A DNA stretch of 64,000 nt from Mycobacterium parmense. Lineage in GTDB: Bacteria; Actinomycetota; Actinomycetes; Mycobacteriales; Mycobacteriaceae. The position numbers and the translations under genes are program-made. The stretch covers positions 4,030,001 through 4,094,000 of the forward strand of contig NZ_AP022614.1 of assembly GCF_010730575.1 (NCBI RefSeq), given 5' to 3'. The stretch's first letter is position 1, and every line of letters starts with the position of its first letter. A model generated the notes under the pieces. It saw only the letters and a program-made list of their open reading frames with translations. It did not search any database and was not told the DNA's origin. This document shows positions 44,450 through 53,769 of the stretch, piece after piece.

Positions 44450-44864
44450 GTAGGAACTGGCCCGGCAGTGCCGTCAACACGGGCAGCCCCGCGGCCTGCG
44501 TACCGACCACGCCCGGGGTAGTGAACAGGAAACTCAACGTCCCCATGAAGAGGACCACCGCCAACGCGCTGCCGGCGGCCGACAGCCGTGGCCAGACCGG
44601 CCGCAGGGCGATGAGCAGCGCGGCGACGATCTCCATCGTGCCCAGCGCGCGTGCCACCGTGGTGACGCTGAAAACGTGATAGACCCAGCTCATCAGCGGG
44701 CTGTGGTCGATGAGCACGCGGGATTCCATCTTCACGTACTTACCGAACCCGATCCAGGCCAGGACGACCACCAGGCCGTACCGGCTGACCAACTGCCCCA
44801 CCTGGGTCAGGCCCTGCGCCAAGCGATTTGGGCTCTCCTCAAACGTCAATGAAGGTCGTTTCAC
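44373..44864 (-). CDS. DUF417/YkgB-family membrane protein
   Basis: A protein of about 163 residues with four predicted TM helices. GLVVVLAWIGFGKYVKMESRV and ID HSPLMSWVYHVFS (split here) are the DUF417 signature also seen in RclC/YkgB, which responds to reactive chlorine stress. The start is uncertain: GTG 44864 gives a compact protein, and a longer frame opens at GTG 44915. It sits between TetR genes and has no visible partner. Confidence 0.75.
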   Translation of the reverse strand: MKRPSLTFEESPNRLAQGLTQVGQLVSRYGLVVVLAWIGFGKYVKMESRVLIDHSPLMSWVYHVFSVTTVARALGTMEIVAALLIALRPVWPRLSAAGSALAVVLFMGTLSFLFTTPGVVGTQAAGLPVLTALPGQFLLKDLVLIGVAVWTLGDSLSARTASP

Positions 44865-44939
44865 GTACGGTGCACGGATCGCGGGCCCCACTGGTTCAGC
44901 CAACCGCCACCACACCCGTCTCGGTGTGCAGTGACGCGT

Positions 44940-45653
44940 TCAACCGCGCAACCGCTCGAGTCCCGCGACGATGAGCTGCAGCCCGTAAGCGAACTCCTCT
45001 TCCAGCGGCACGGGCAGGTCGTCGGCCACCGCGACCGTCGCCGGGAACCGGGAGCGATCGAGCGCATGGAATGCGGCCACCAACTCGGCATCCTGTTCGG
45101 CCGTGGGCGAGCCGGCGAGCTGGATCGCGAAGCCGAGCACGTAGCGGGCTAGCGTCGCGTAGGCGTGGGCGGCGACCACCGGCGGAAATCCGTTGTCCAG
45201 GAGGACCGATAGCATCCGCTCCCGGTGCGCCAGCGCATTGGGACCCATCGGCACGTGACCGATCAGTAGCGATGCGCCGCTTGCGTGGCGGGCCAGCGCA
45301 CCAAACATGTGCTGCGCGAACGATGTACAGGCTTGCTGCCAGGGCAGCCCGGCGAACGCGTCCACGTCGACGTCGACTTCACCAAGCATGCGGTCAACCA
45401 TCAAGGCCACCAGCTCCGATCTGTTGCCGAAGTGGCGGTAGAGCGTGGCGGTGCCCGACCCCAGCCGGTGCGCGAGCGAACGCATCGACAACGCGTCGGC
45501 TCCCTGCTCGTCGACGAGTTCGAGTGCTGCCGCAAGGATCCGGTCCAACGGCAGGGCAGGACGACCGCGCGAACGCACGGACGGTAGTTCCTGCGTCTGT
45601 CCGGCGACGGTCACATCGGCCAACGCTAGCGCCCTTGGTCTTGACAGCGGCAT
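44940..45653 (-). CDS. TetR family regulator
   Basis: A regulator of about 237 residues with a helix-turn-helix (LVDEQGADALSMRSLAHRLG, SGTATLYRHFGNRSELVALM) and a C-terminal domain of the TetR_C type (AYATLARYVLGFAIQLAGSP). The start could be ATG 45653 or GTG 45614. It is divergent from a PNPOx-fold gene, and the spacer carries a perfect palindrome, a typical autoregulated pair. Confidence 0.83.
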   Translation of the reverse strand: MPLSRPRALALADVTVAGQTQELPSVRSRGRPALPLDRILAAALELVDEQGADALSMRSLAHRLGSGTATLYRHFGNRSELVALMVDRMLGEVDVDVDAFAGLPWQQACTSFAQHMFGALARHASGASLLIGHVPMGPNALAHRERMLSVLLDNGFPPVVAAHAYATLARYVLGFAIQLAGSPTAEQDAELVAAFHALDRSRFPATVAVADDLPVPLEEEFAYGLQLIVAGLERLRG

Positions 45654-45671
45654 TATTATTGGAAACACTGT

Positions 45672-45686
45672 ATCCGTTATTCGGAT
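45672..45686. promoter_or_regulatory. Palindromic operator between TetR and the PNPOx-fold gene
   Basis: Arms ATCCG and CGGAT are separated by TTATT, in an AT-rich divergent spacer. It is the probable TetR site controlling both genes. Confidence 0.5.
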
Positions 45687-45724
45687 TCTCCGTCAACGTC
45701 TCCGACAGCAGGGATCCATCCGAC

Positions 45725-46279
45725 ATGCTCCTTCCCCTGGCACCCGAGCCCTACACGGCTCCGACCGACCGCGACATGCTCCCCTCCGAGCGCCGCGAAT
45801 TCGTTCGTACGCACCGCACCTGCGTGTTCGGCTACCGCCGCCGCAGCGACGGCCCGGCCATGTCGGTCGTCTACTACATCCCCACCGACACCGGCGAGTT
45901 ACTGGTGTCGACCATGGCCGGCCGCGGCAAGGCCCGCGTCGTCGAACGCGACGGCAAGGTCAGCCTGTGCGTCCTCGACGAGCGCTGGCCGTTCACCTAC
46001 CTCCAGGTCTACGCAGACGCGAGTCTCGACTCCGACCGTGAGCTGGCGGTGGACGTGATGATGGCGGTCGCCGGCCGGATGTCGGGTGAACCGCTGGGCG
46101 AGGAGGCACGTCCGCACATCAGGGAAATGTCGGAGCGAGAGGACCGCGTCGTCATCCGCTGCCGGCCCTACGCCAGCTATGCGACACCGCCGCGGCACCT
46201 GCACCGCAACGACCAGGTCGAACAGCTCAGCCATTGGGTGTCCGGCGTGGTCCCTTGGGACGCGGCCGATCCGTCATGA
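45725..46279 (+). CDS. Pyridoxamine 5'-phosphate oxidase-fold protein
   Basis: A 184-residue PNPOx-like flavin/F420-binding protein. The fold entry reads [21 protein letters not shown], then [45 protein letters not shown] 45725 is chosen because homology starts there; the long upstream frame overlaps the divergent TetR. Mycobacterial relatives bind F420 or FMN and reduce small molecules. The TetR next door probably represses it. Its stop overlaps the convergent SRPBCC gene by six bases. Confidence 0.8.
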   Translation: MLLPLAPEPYTAPTDRDMLPSERREFVRTHRTCVFGYRRRSDGPAMSVVYYIPTDTGELLVSTMAGRGKARVVERDGKVSLCVLDERWPFTYLQVYADASLDSDRELAVDVMMAVAGRMSGEPLGEEARPHIREMSEREDRVVIRCRPYASYATPPRHLHRNDQVEQLSHWVSGVVPWDAADPS

Positions 46280-46747
46280 TCCGGCGTAGCGATCACGCAG
46301 CTTGGCCAGCGTCGCCTCGATGCCGGCCGCGTTGGATTTGCGTGCGCCGATCAGCGTGTAATAGTTCAGCGCGTTCTTGATCGCCCCGGCATCGTGGTAG
46401 TCGAAGGTCTCCGTCACCCGCGTCAGGGCCGGTGAGAGCGCCTCGAATTCCCACCGCCAACGGTGACCCACGGGATGCCGCCACTCGACCAACTCGTTCG
46501 GTTTCAGGGCGGTCACCGTGCTGGTGATCCAATACGGCACGCCGTACATCTTCATCCTCGTCGAAAACTTCGATCCCACAGTCATTCTCGCGGGCACCTT
46601 CATGTTGTCCCGGACGGTCCCCGATCCGTCCAGCTCGTGATGGCGCCGGGGATTGGCCGCCAAGCCGTACAACTCGGCGGCCGGCGCGGCCACGTCCACC
46701 GATCGGCTCACCCGCCGCGGACCCGCATCGACAACGTTGACCGTCAT
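46274..46747 (-). CDS. SRPBCC family protein
   Basis: A 157-residue START/Bet v1-like protein: [38 protein letters not shown] and [21 protein letters not shown]. The same family as 27962-28417, with shared WRWE...LTRVT.T.DY, but not a recent duplicate. It would bind a hydrophobic ligand. It converges with the PNPOx-fold gene. Confidence 0.8.
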   Translation of the reverse strand: MTVNVVDAGPRRVSRSVDVAAPAAELYGLAANPRRHHELDGSGTVRDNMKVPARMTVGSKFSTRMKMYGVPYWITSTVTALKPNELVEWRHPVGHRWRWEFEALSPALTRVTETFDYHDAGAIKNALNYYTLIGARKSNAAGIEATLAKLRDRYAGS

Positions 46748-46771
46748 GGCGGCCTCTTCCCGGTCAGCCGG

Positions 46772-46894
46772 CTACGTGTGACGGTCGGGCGACCGCGACT
46801 CCCCCGACTCGTCGGCGTTGTCCGGCTCGTCGACAGACGCGGCCTGCGGCGGCTGCTGTGGGCCTTCCGGGGGTGGCTGCTCGGCGGTGGTCAT
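46772..46894 (-). CDS. Possible small acidic, proline-rich peptide gene
   Basis: A 40-codon frame from ATG 46894, in the 367-bp interval between the SRPBCC and copper genes. The product is Pro/Gln/Glu-rich ([15 protein letters not shown]...), with GGGA-type purines upstream. No family is recognised; it may be a chance frame. The rest of the interval (46895-47087) holds no supported gene. Confidence 0.3.
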   Translation of the reverse strand: MTTAEQPPPEGPQQPPQAASVDEPDNADESGESRSPDRHT

Positions 46895-47087
46895 CTGTTC
46901 CCGTCCCTGTCGTCGCGGTGTTTACCTCAGCTACCCGCTTCCGGTGCGCCGGAAACCGCAGCGGCCGAACGCCCCGCGCCGCCCAGCGACGAACCCGCGC
47001 CCCGGTCCCGCCCCACCGACCACGCACAATGTGAGGAGCTGCCCGCACGGGAATGGCGGCCAGGGGTGTACCCGTGGGCGTCGGTAT

Positions 47088-47104
47088 ATACCCCTCTAGG
47101 GTAT
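47088..47104 (+). promoter_or_regulatory. CsoR-type copper-responsive operator
   Basis: Perfect arms ATACCC and GGGTAT around CTCTA, the layout of CsoR-family copper operators. It ends about 14 bp before the likely start of the copper chaperone gene and overlaps an ATG (47103) that would otherwise be in frame, arguing against that start. No csoR gene is in this window, so the repressor must be elsewhere. Confidence 0.65.
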
Positions 47105-47117
47105 GATCAGGAGGATG

Positions 47118-47330
47118 ATGGTCACGGCCGAATATCGGGTGAGCGGCATGAGCTGCTCCCACTGCGAAGCCGCAGTCCACGGCGAGGTGACCAAGATCGA
47201 CGGTGTCGAGGACATCGACGTCAGCGCCGGCACCGGCCGGCTGGTCATCACCAGTTCGGCGCCCATCGACACCGAGGCGGTTCTCGGCGCGGTCGACGAG
47301 GCCGGCTACGAGGCGGTCCCGGTCGCATGA
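47118..47330 (+). CDS. Copper chaperone, heavy-metal-associated (HMA) domain protein
   Basis: A 70-residue single-HMA protein. The metal site is GMSCSHC at about 10-16. The beta-alpha-beta-beta-alpha-beta pattern is complete ([49 protein letters not shown]). AGGAGG at 47109-47114 and the operator position favour ATG 47118 (or 47115). It hands Cu(I) to the ATPase whose start codon overlaps its stop (ATGA), so the two are co-translated. Confidence 0.85.
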   Translation: MVTAEYRVSGMSCSHCEAAVHGEVTKIDGVEDIDVSAGTGRLVITSSAPIDTEAVLGAVDEAGYEAVPVA

Positions 47331-49579
47331 ACGCGCCGGCGACCAACGTCGAGCTCGACATCGCGGGGATGACCTGCGCCTCGTGCGCGGCCCGCATCGA
47401 GAAGAAGCTGAACAAGCTCGACGGCGTCGCCGCGACCGTGAATTACGCGACCGAGCGGGCCACCCTCACGGTCCCGCCCGGCTACGACCCCCGGGCGTTG
47501 ATCGCCGAGGTCGAGAATGCCGGCTATGCCGCGGCGCTGCCGCAACCCGCCGAGGAACCCGCCGCCCAGCGCGGCGGCACGCCGCCCGAGGACGCGGAGC
47601 TGACGTCGCTGCGCGGGCGCCTCATCGGCGCGGCCGTGCTGACCCTCCCGGTGATCGTCCTCGCGATGATCCCCGCTTGGGAATTCCGGTACTGGCAGTG
47701 GGTGTCGCTGGCACTGGCCACACCCGTCGTCGCCTGGGCAGGCCGGTCCTTCCACACCGCCGCGTGGGTGAACCTCAAACACGGCGCCGCCACGATGGAC
47801 ACGCTGGTCTCGGTGGGGACCCTGTCCGCCTACCTGTGGTCGCTGTACGCCATGTTCCTGGGAACCGCGGGCAGGCCCGGCATGCGCCACGGCTTCGAGC
47901 TGACCGCCGCACCCGGGGACGGGGCCGGCAACGTCTACTTCGAGGTGGCCGCGGGGGTCACTCTTTTCATCCTGGCGGGCAGGTATTTCGAGAAGCGCTC
48001 CCGGCGGCTCGCGGGCGCCGCGTTGCGCGCCCTGATGGAGCTCGGCGTCAAGGACGTCGCGGTGCTGCGCGACGGCGCCGAGACCCGCGTGGCCGTGGCC
48101 GCGCTGGCAGTCGGTGACGAGTTCGTAGTCCGGCCCGGCGAGAAGGTGGCCACCGACGGGGTGGTCGTGGCGGGATCCTCAGCCGTGGACGCGTCGATGC
48201 TCACCGGCGAGTCGGTTCCCGTCGAGGTCGCCGAGGGTGACACCGTCACCGGCGCCACCGTCATTGTGGGCGGTCGCCTGATCGTGCGTGCCACGCGGGT
48301 AGGCGACGACACCCAGCTGGCGCAGATCGCCCGGCTCGTCGAGGAGGCGCAATCGAAGAAGGCCGCGGTTGCGCGGCTCGCCGACCGGGTTTCCGGGCTG
48401 TTCGTCCCGATCGTCATCGTCGTCGCCGGCCTCACCCTGGTGGGCTGGCTCGCGGCGGGCGGTCCCGTTAGCGCGGCGCTGACGGCCGCCGCTGCGGTGC
48501 TGATCATCGCGTGCCCCTGCGCGCTCGGGCTGGCGACTCCGACCGCGCTGCTCGTCGGCACCGGGCGCGCCGCCCAACTCGGTGTGCTGATCAAGGGGCC
48601 CGAGGTGCTGGAATCCACCCGGGCCGTCGACACGATCGTCCTCGACAAGACCGGAACCGTGACCACGGGGGCAATGACCCTGGTCGACGTCATCACCGCG
48701 CACACGACCGACCGCCATACGCTGTTGCGCCACGCGGGAGCACTCGAAGAGGCGTCCGAACACCCCGTCGCCCGGGCGATCGCCAGGGCCGCCAGGGCAG
48801 AACTCGGTGCGCTGCCCGCGCCTCGGGACTTCACCAACGTCGAGGGCAGAGGGGTGCGCGGCCGGGTCGACGACCACGACGTCGTGGTCGGCCGCGAGAG
48901 CCTGCTGGCCGAACGCGGTGCAGGCCTCGACGCCACGCTGTCGGCGGCGAAGGCCCGCGCGGAACGTGCAGGCAAGACGGCGGTCGCGGTCGGCTGGGAC
49001 GGCCGGCCCCGCGGCGTCCTCGTGGTCGCCGACACCGTCAAACCCACCAGCGCCGAAGCCGTCCGGCAGTTCAAGGCGCTGGGCCTGACGCCCGTCCTGC
49101 TGACCGGTGACAACGCGACTGTGGCGCACCGCATCGCCACCGAGACCGGCATTGCGCAGGTCGTCGCCAACACCCTGCCCGCCGACAAGGTCGACGCCAT
49201 CAAGCTGCTGCAATCGGAGGGCAGAGTCGTCGCCATGGTCGGCGACGGCCTCAACGACGCCGCCGCGCTGGCCGCAGCCGACCTCGGGGTGGCCATGGGC
49301 ACGGGCACGGACGTCGCGATCGAGGCCGCTGACCTGACCATCGTGGGCGGCGACCTGCGCGCCGCGGTAGACGCGATCCGGCTCTCGCGCCGAACGCTGG
49401 CCACGATCAGGGCGAACCTTTTCTGGGCTTTCGGTTACAACGTTGCCGCGATCCCCCTGGCGGCGCTCGGGCTGCTCAACCCCATGCTGGCGGGCGCCGC
49501 GATGGCTTCCTCCAGCGCGTTCGTCGTCGCCAACAGCCTGCGGCTGCGCTCCTTCAGGGGGGCCATCGAGAACCCCTGA
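47327..49579 (+). CDS. Copper-translocating P1B-type ATPase
   Basis: A 750-residue CopA-type Cu(I) exporter. One N-terminal HMA domain with [15 protein letters not shown] at about 14-28. The CPx motif [14 protein letters not shown] marks the membrane metal site. The TGES actuator, DKTGTVTTG phosphorylation site, EASEHPVA (HP locus), LTGDN and [10 protein letters not shown] hinge are all intact. About eight TM helices. Mycobacterial P1B ATPases of this kind detoxify copper in the phagosome. It is co-translated with the chaperone and controlled by the CsoR-type operator. I give no Ctp number because several paralogues exist. Confidence 0.92.
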   Translation: MNAPATNVELDIAGMTCASCAARIEKKLNKLDGVAATVNYATERATLTVPPGYDPRALIAEVENAGYAAALPQPAEEPAAQRGGTPPEDAELTSLRGRLIGAAVLTLPVIVLAMIPAWEFRYWQWVSLALATPVVAWAGRSFHTAAWVNLKHGAATMDTLVSVGTLSAYLWSLYAMFLGTAGRPGMRHGFELTAAPGDGAGNVYFEVAAGVTLFILAGRYFEKRSRRLAGAALRALMELGVKDVAVLRDGAETRVAVAALAVGDEFVVRPGEKVATDGVVVAGSSAVDASMLTGESVPVEVAEGDTVTGATVIVGGRLIVRATRVGDDTQLAQIARLVEEAQSKKAAVARLADRVSGLFVPIVIVVAGLTLVGWLAAGGPVSAALTAAAAVLIIACPCALGLATPTALLVGTGRAAQLGVLIKGPEVLESTRAVDTIVLDKTGTVTTGAMTLVDVITAHTTDRHTLLRHAGALEEASEHPVARAIARAARAELGALPAPRDFTNVEGRGVRGRVDDHDVVVGRESLLAERGAGLDATLSAAKARAERAGKTAVAVGWDGRPRGVLVVADTVKPTSAEAVRQFKALGLTPVLLTGDNATVAHRIATETGIAQVVANTLPADKVDAIKLLQSEGRVVAMVGDGLNDAAALAAADLGVAMGTGTDVAIEAADLTIVGGDLRAAVDAIRLSRRTLATIRANLFWAFGYNVAAIPLAALGLLNPMLAGAAMASSSAFVVANSLRLRSFRGAIENP

Positions 49580-49765
49580 ACGGCCCGCTCGAACCGCCCG
49601 GGCCCGAGACGCCGGACGGCCACACGCGCGGTTGGCGAGCCGGTTCGGGGCGACGGTGTGGGATAGTTGGTTCCACGCACTGTGCCCGGACACGACAGGG
49701 TCACCACCCGGCGGACCTCGAGTCAGCCGCGCGAAGCGATCGGATTTAGCGAAGGCCACGAACCT

Positions 49766-51154
49766 TTGGACCACTTCTTCGGACAGCTGTCCTTGCTGCA
49801 CGGCTGGCTGCCGCCGACGGCGCAGGGTGTCACGCTGCTCCTGATCGTCGCGGCCATCCAGTGGCGCAAGCGGCGCTGGCTCAAGCGGGTGCTGCCGGCG
49901 GCGCTGGCCGCGGCCGTCGCGGTGACCGCCCTGGCTTACCGGTACATCGCGTCGCTCGGGGTGGCCGGGGACCCGGCGCCCACGTCGCTGTGGCTCTGGA
50001 TCGCGATGAGCGGGCTGGCCGTCGCCGTGCTCGTGCTGGGCTGGGTCGGAGTCCGGTGGTGGCGACGCGCGGTGGCGTTCGTCTCGATACCCCTCTGTGC
50101 GTTGTGCGCGGGCCTGGCACTCAACCAGTGGGTGGGCTACTTCCCCACGGCGCTCGCCGCCTGGAACCAGCTGACCTCGGTGCCGTTGCCCGACCAGATC
50201 GACCGGCTGCGGGTCACCGAGATGCAGGTAGCGGGGACCCGGCCCGCCAAGGGCGTGGTGGTGCCCGTGGACATCGACGACAGCGCGCCCTTTGCCTCCC
50301 ACTTCCGCCACCGGCAGGAACTGGTCTACCTGCCGCCCGCGTGGTTCAACAGCAATCCGCCGCCCCGGCTGCCCGCGGTCATGATGATCGGCTCGGCCTT
50401 CAACACCCCGGCCGACTGGCTGGGTCCGGGCGGCGCCTTCACCGCGATCGACAACTTCGCCGCCGCGCATCGCGGGTTCTCCCCGGTGCTGGTGTTCGTC
50501 GATCCCACGGGCGCGTTCGACAACGACACCGAGTGTGTCAACGGCAGCCGCGGCAACGCCGCCGATCACCTGACCAAGGACGTCAAACCGTTCCTGGTCT
50601 CGAACTTCGGGGTGAGCGCCGACCGCGCCAACTGGGGTGTCGCCGGATGGTCGATGGGCGGCACCTGCGCCGTCGACCTGAGCGTCATGCACCCGGACAT
50701 GTTCAGCGCGTTCGTCGACATCGCCGGCGACATCAGGCCCAACATCGGGGGTACCGAGCCGACGATCGCCCGATTGTTCGGCGGCAACCGCGCCGCCTGG
50801 GCCGACTACGACCCGGTCACCGTGATGAACCGGCACGGCCGCTACACCGGTTTGTCGGGCTGGTTCGACATTCCCGCGTCGGCCGGCCCGCGCAATGTCG
50901 CCCAGGAGGCAAGCCCCACCCTCACCGCCGCGACCACCGACCCCGCCGCCAACCCGGAGGGCCAGGACGCCGCCGCCAACTCCCTGTGCTCGGCCGCCAC
51001 CGCGCACGGGATCAGCTGTGCGGTGGTGTCGCAGCCGGGCAAGCACGACTGGCCGTTCGCCGCCCAGGCGTTCGAGGCGTCACTGCCCTGGCTGGCCTCG
51101 GCACTCGGGACGCCGGCGACCCAACCCGTGGCGCTGCCGCACGCGTCTCGTTGA
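49766..51154 (+). CDS. Membrane-anchored alpha/beta-hydrolase esterase
   Basis: A protein of about 462 residues from the TTG start at 49766, which has GAAGG nearby; the longer frame to 49667 looks non-coding. Four N-terminal TM helices (LHGWLPPTAQGVTLLLIVAAI; VLPAALAAAVAVTALAY; SLWLWIAMSGLAVAVLVLGW; VAFVSIPLCALCAGLAL) anchor an extracellular esterase of the Ag85/FbpC-like type. The nucleophile elbow is VAGWSMGGTCAVDL and a late GKHDWP carries the His. It may act on mycolates or other surface esters. Confidence 0.8.
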   Translation: MDHFFGQLSLLHGWLPPTAQGVTLLLIVAAIQWRKRRWLKRVLPAALAAAVAVTALAYRYIASLGVAGDPAPTSLWLWIAMSGLAVAVLVLGWVGVRWWRRAVAFVSIPLCALCAGLALNQWVGYFPTALAAWNQLTSVPLPDQIDRLRVTEMQVAGTRPAKGVVVPVDIDDSAPFASHFRHRQELVYLPPAWFNSNPPPRLPAVMMIGSAFNTPADWLGPGGAFTAIDNFAAAHRGFSPVLVFVDPTGAFDNDTECVNGSRGNAADHLTKDVKPFLVSNFGVSADRANWGVAGWSMGGTCAVDLSVMHPDMFSAFVDIAGDIRPNIGGTEPTIARLFGGNRAAWADYDPVTVMNRHGRYTGLSGWFDIPASAGPRNVAQEASPTLTAATTDPAANPEGQDAAANSLCSAATAHGISCAVVSQPGKHDWPFAAQAFEASLPWLASALGTPATQPVALPHASR

Positions 51155-51298
51155 TGCGGGCCCGTTACCCGATCGAGGCCAGACTCTCAGCCGACGGTCC
51201 CACTGCGCATCCGACGCGTCGCCGCAGGTAATGGTACGGTTCGCTGCTGTGGACGCGAAGTTCGGCGATGCTCTGGCCCGAGCCGAAGCGGGCCGGCG

Positions 51299-52108
51299 AT
51301 GAACCGACGCCGCTTCCTGGGGTCACTCGCCGCGTCGGTGGTCGCCGGCGTGGGCGCCGCACGCCTCGTGGTCGATCCGCCGCCGCGGACGTTCGCCCAG
51401 ACCTTCCCGACCGATCAGACGAACTCCGGTCCGACCGCGCCGGAGGCGTTGTTGCCGCCCCCGCCGCCGAGCTCACGCATCCCGCTGCCCGGCGGCGGCG
51501 CGCTGACGAAGATCCCCGGTGAGGGCGACCTGCTCGCGCTGACCGTGGACGACGGCGTCAACAGCGAAGTCGTACGGGCCTACACCCAATTCGCCAGGGA
51601 CACCGGCGTCCGGCTGACTTTCTTCGTCAACGGCGTCTATGACTCCTGGACCGAGAACCTCGACATGCTGCGCCCGTTGGTCGACTCCGGGCAGATCCAG
51701 CTCGGCAACCACACCTGGTCGCATCCGGACCTGACCACGCTCTCCAAAGAGCAGATCGCCCAACAGCTCACGCGCAACGACGACTTCCTCAAGAAGACCT
51801 ACAACGTGGGCGCCAAACCCTACTGGCGGCCGCCGTACGCCAAGCGCAACGCCGCCGTCGACGCGGTGGCCGCCGACCTGGGCTACACCGTTCCCACGCT
51901 ATGGTCGGGCTCGCTCTCGGATTCGACGCTGATCACCGAGGACTACATCGTGCAGATGGCCGACCAGTACTTCACGCCGCAGTCCATCGTCATCGGGCAC
52001 CTCAACCACCTACCCGTCACCCACGTCTACCCACAACTCGTCGACATCATCCGGTCGCGCAACCTTCGGACCGTGACGCTCAACGACGTGTTCCTGAAGA
52101 CCCCGTAG
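51299..52108 (+). CDS. Secreted polysaccharide deacetylase (NodB family) with Tat signal
   Basis: A 269-residue protein with a twin-arginine signal (NRRRFLGSLAASVVAG), a Pro-rich linker and a NodB domain. The catalytic/metal motifs are LTVDDG (Asp-Asp), NHTWSHPDL (His-x-x-x-His) and RPPYA. It would deacetylate peptidoglycan or another cell-surface sugar polymer. Length and motif order are normal. Stands alone between the esterase and a convergent MarR gene. Confidence 0.87.
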   Translation: MNRRRFLGSLAASVVAGVGAARLVVDPPPRTFAQTFPTDQTNSGPTAPEALLPPPPPSSRIPLPGGGALTKIPGEGDLLALTVDDGVNSEVVRAYTQFARDTGVRLTFFVNGVYDSWTENLDMLRPLVDSGQIQLGNHTWSHPDLTTLSKEQIAQQLTRNDDFLKKTYNVGAKPYWRPPYAKRNAAVDAVAADLGYTVPTLWSGSLSDSTLITEDYIVQMADQYFTPQSIVIGHLNHLPVTHVYPQLVDIIRSRNLRTVTLNDVFLKTP

Positions 52109-52146
52109 CCGCCCGATCAGGCTACGGCACAAGGCATTCAGTCGTC

Positions 52147-52611
52147 TCATTCGCCGGCCGCGTCGGTGCCGGTGCTGAGCAGAGTCCGCAACATCGCGCG
52201 CAGGTCGCCCAGCCTCTCCGCACCGAGCGCCCGTTCCCACCGCGCCTCCAGTTCCAGCGCGCTGGTATGCATCACACGCAGGGCGTGGCGCCCGCGTTGC
52301 GTCAACTCGACGATTCGCGCCCGGGCATCGACGGGGTCCGGGACCCGGGTCACGTAATCGCCGCGCTCCAGTGCCGCGATCGCCTGGGCCACCGCCTGCC
52401 GCGTGACCTTGAGGCGGTCCGCGATGTCCGATGCGTGCATCCCGCCATCCATCAGCGGTACCAGGGCGACCGCCTGTGCCGGACGGATCTCGTCGAGCCC
52501 CGCGGCGGCGAATGCCGCCCGCAGATGCGGCGCCCTCGATGCGGCCACCATGTTCACCAGAGTCGGCACGGTCGGCTCCCAGTCGACATTCCCGGCACGT
52601 CGCATGACCAT
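52147..52611 (-). CDS. MarR family regulator
   Basis: A 154-residue MarR protein with a winged helix (MHASDIADRLKVTRQAVAQAIAALERGDYVTRVPDPVDARARIVELT) recognisable in parts. Start at ATG 52611; ATG 52605 is close. It is divergent from the lipoprotein esterase gene, and a perfect palindrome of 9-bp arms sits between them, the expected MarR operator. Confidence 0.85.
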   Translation of the reverse strand: MVMRRAGNVDWEPTVPTLVNMVAASRAPHLRAAFAAAGLDEIRPAQAVALVPLMDGGMHASDIADRLKVTRQAVAQAIAALERGDYVTRVPDPVDARARIVELTQRGRHALRVMHTSALELEARWERALGAERLGDLRAMLRTLLSTGTDAAGE

Positions 52612-52632
52612 TAGTGTGCCATCCAAAATTTA

Positions 52633-52653
52633 TTTGACAAGTTTCTTGTCAAA
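52633..52653. promoter_or_regulatory. Perfect palindromic MarR operator
   Basis: Arms TTTGACAAG and CTTGTCAAA are separated by TTT. It lies between the MarR start and the lipoprotein esterase start, and TTGACA inside it could double as a -35 box, so MarR binding would block the promoter. Confidence 0.6.
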
Positions 52654-52680
52654 ATTGCCGGGCGCTGCCACGATGTGTCC

Positions 52681-53622
52681 ATGCGGTCTCGACGCGCTCG
52701 GATGCTCAGCGTCTGCCTTCTGCCGGTGCTGGTCGTCGTGCTCGGCGGCTGCCTGGGGGGCGGACACGCATTGGGAAACCCTGGCGCCGAAGAGATTCCG
52801 GTGGGGCAGTCCACCCAGGCCGTCGAATCGGGAGGTGTCAGCCGCACCTTCCACCTGTACCGGCCCCAAGGCCTGACCGACGCGATCCCGCTGGTGGTGA
52901 TGTTGCACGGCGGCTTCGGCACCGGCGCGCAGGCCGAGCGTTCCTATCATTGGGACGCCGAGGCCGACACCGGACACTTCCTGGTCGCCTACCCCGACGG
53001 CCTCAACCGGGCGTGGAATGCCGGAACCTGTTGCGGGCAACCGCAACGCGACAACGTCGACGACGTCGGTTTCATCACGACCATGGTGGGCGCCATCGAG
53101 CAGGAGATCCCGATCGATCGAGCGCGCGTCTACGTCACCGGGATGTCGAACGGGGCGATGATGGCGCTTCGGCTGGGCTGCCAGACCGACACCTTCGCCG
53201 CGATCGCGCCGGTCGCGGGCACTTTGCTGACGGACTGCTCACAGGCACATCCCGCCTCGGTGTTGCAGATCCACGGCACGGCCGACGATCGGGTGCCTTA
53301 TAACGGCGGTCCGGGTAAAGCGTTCGCATTCAACGGCAATCCGCGCGTCGACGGCCCTTCGGTCGAGTCGGTCAATGCCACGTGGCGCGCCATCGACGCC
53401 TGCGGGCCGCCCACCTCCGCCACCGCCGGGAGCGTGACCACCCTGACCGCGGGATGCGCGGGCGGGCGCACCGTGGAGCTGATCTCGGTGGCCGGCGCCG
53501 GGCATCAGTGGCCCGGTGGCGACCCCACTCCCCTCGCGGAGCTTGCGGGCGTCCCCGCACCGTCGACCGCGCTCGACGCCACCGACACCATCTGGCAATT
53601 CGTCAGCCAGAGCCACCGCTGA
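52681..53622 (+). CDS. LpqC/LpqP-type lipoprotein esterase (PHB depolymerase family)
   Basis: A 313-residue lipoprotein with lipobox LGGC (Cys at about 24) and an esterase domain: VVMLHGGFGTG (oxyanion region), the nucleophile elbow GMSNGAMMAL, and later His-containing HQWPGGDP. It resembles mycobacterial LpqC and related PHB-depolymerase-family lipoproteins. GTG 52675 is an alternative start. The divergent MarR probably controls it. Confidence 0.85.
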   Translation: MRSRRARMLSVCLLPVLVVVLGGCLGGGHALGNPGAEEIPVGQSTQAVESGGVSRTFHLYRPQGLTDAIPLVVMLHGGFGTGAQAERSYHWDAEADTGHFLVAYPDGLNRAWNAGTCCGQPQRDNVDDVGFITTMVGAIEQEIPIDRARVYVTGMSNGAMMALRLGCQTDTFAAIAPVAGTLLTDCSQAHPASVLQIHGTADDRVPYNGGPGKAFAFNGNPRVDGPSVESVNATWRAIDACGPPTSATAGSVTTLTAGCAGGRTVELISVAGAGHQWPGGDPTPLAELAGVPAPSTALDATDTIWQFVSQSHR

Positions 53623-53769
53623 GTGGTCCGGCAACCAAGGGCTTTCCGCGGCCGCGGTCGCCGGACGGAACGAATCTCCAAATTTAGATTGACCTCTCAC
53701 CGATCGTCGCCGGCGCCAAGCACCGTAGGCTGGTGGCACCCACGGCGGGGGCGGGTTCGAGGTGGCGAA

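Noticed and set aside
47103..47330. Start of the copper chaperone at ATG 47103
   Set aside because: This codon lies inside the CsoR-type palindrome and upstream of the AGGAGG site, so 47115/47118 is more likely.
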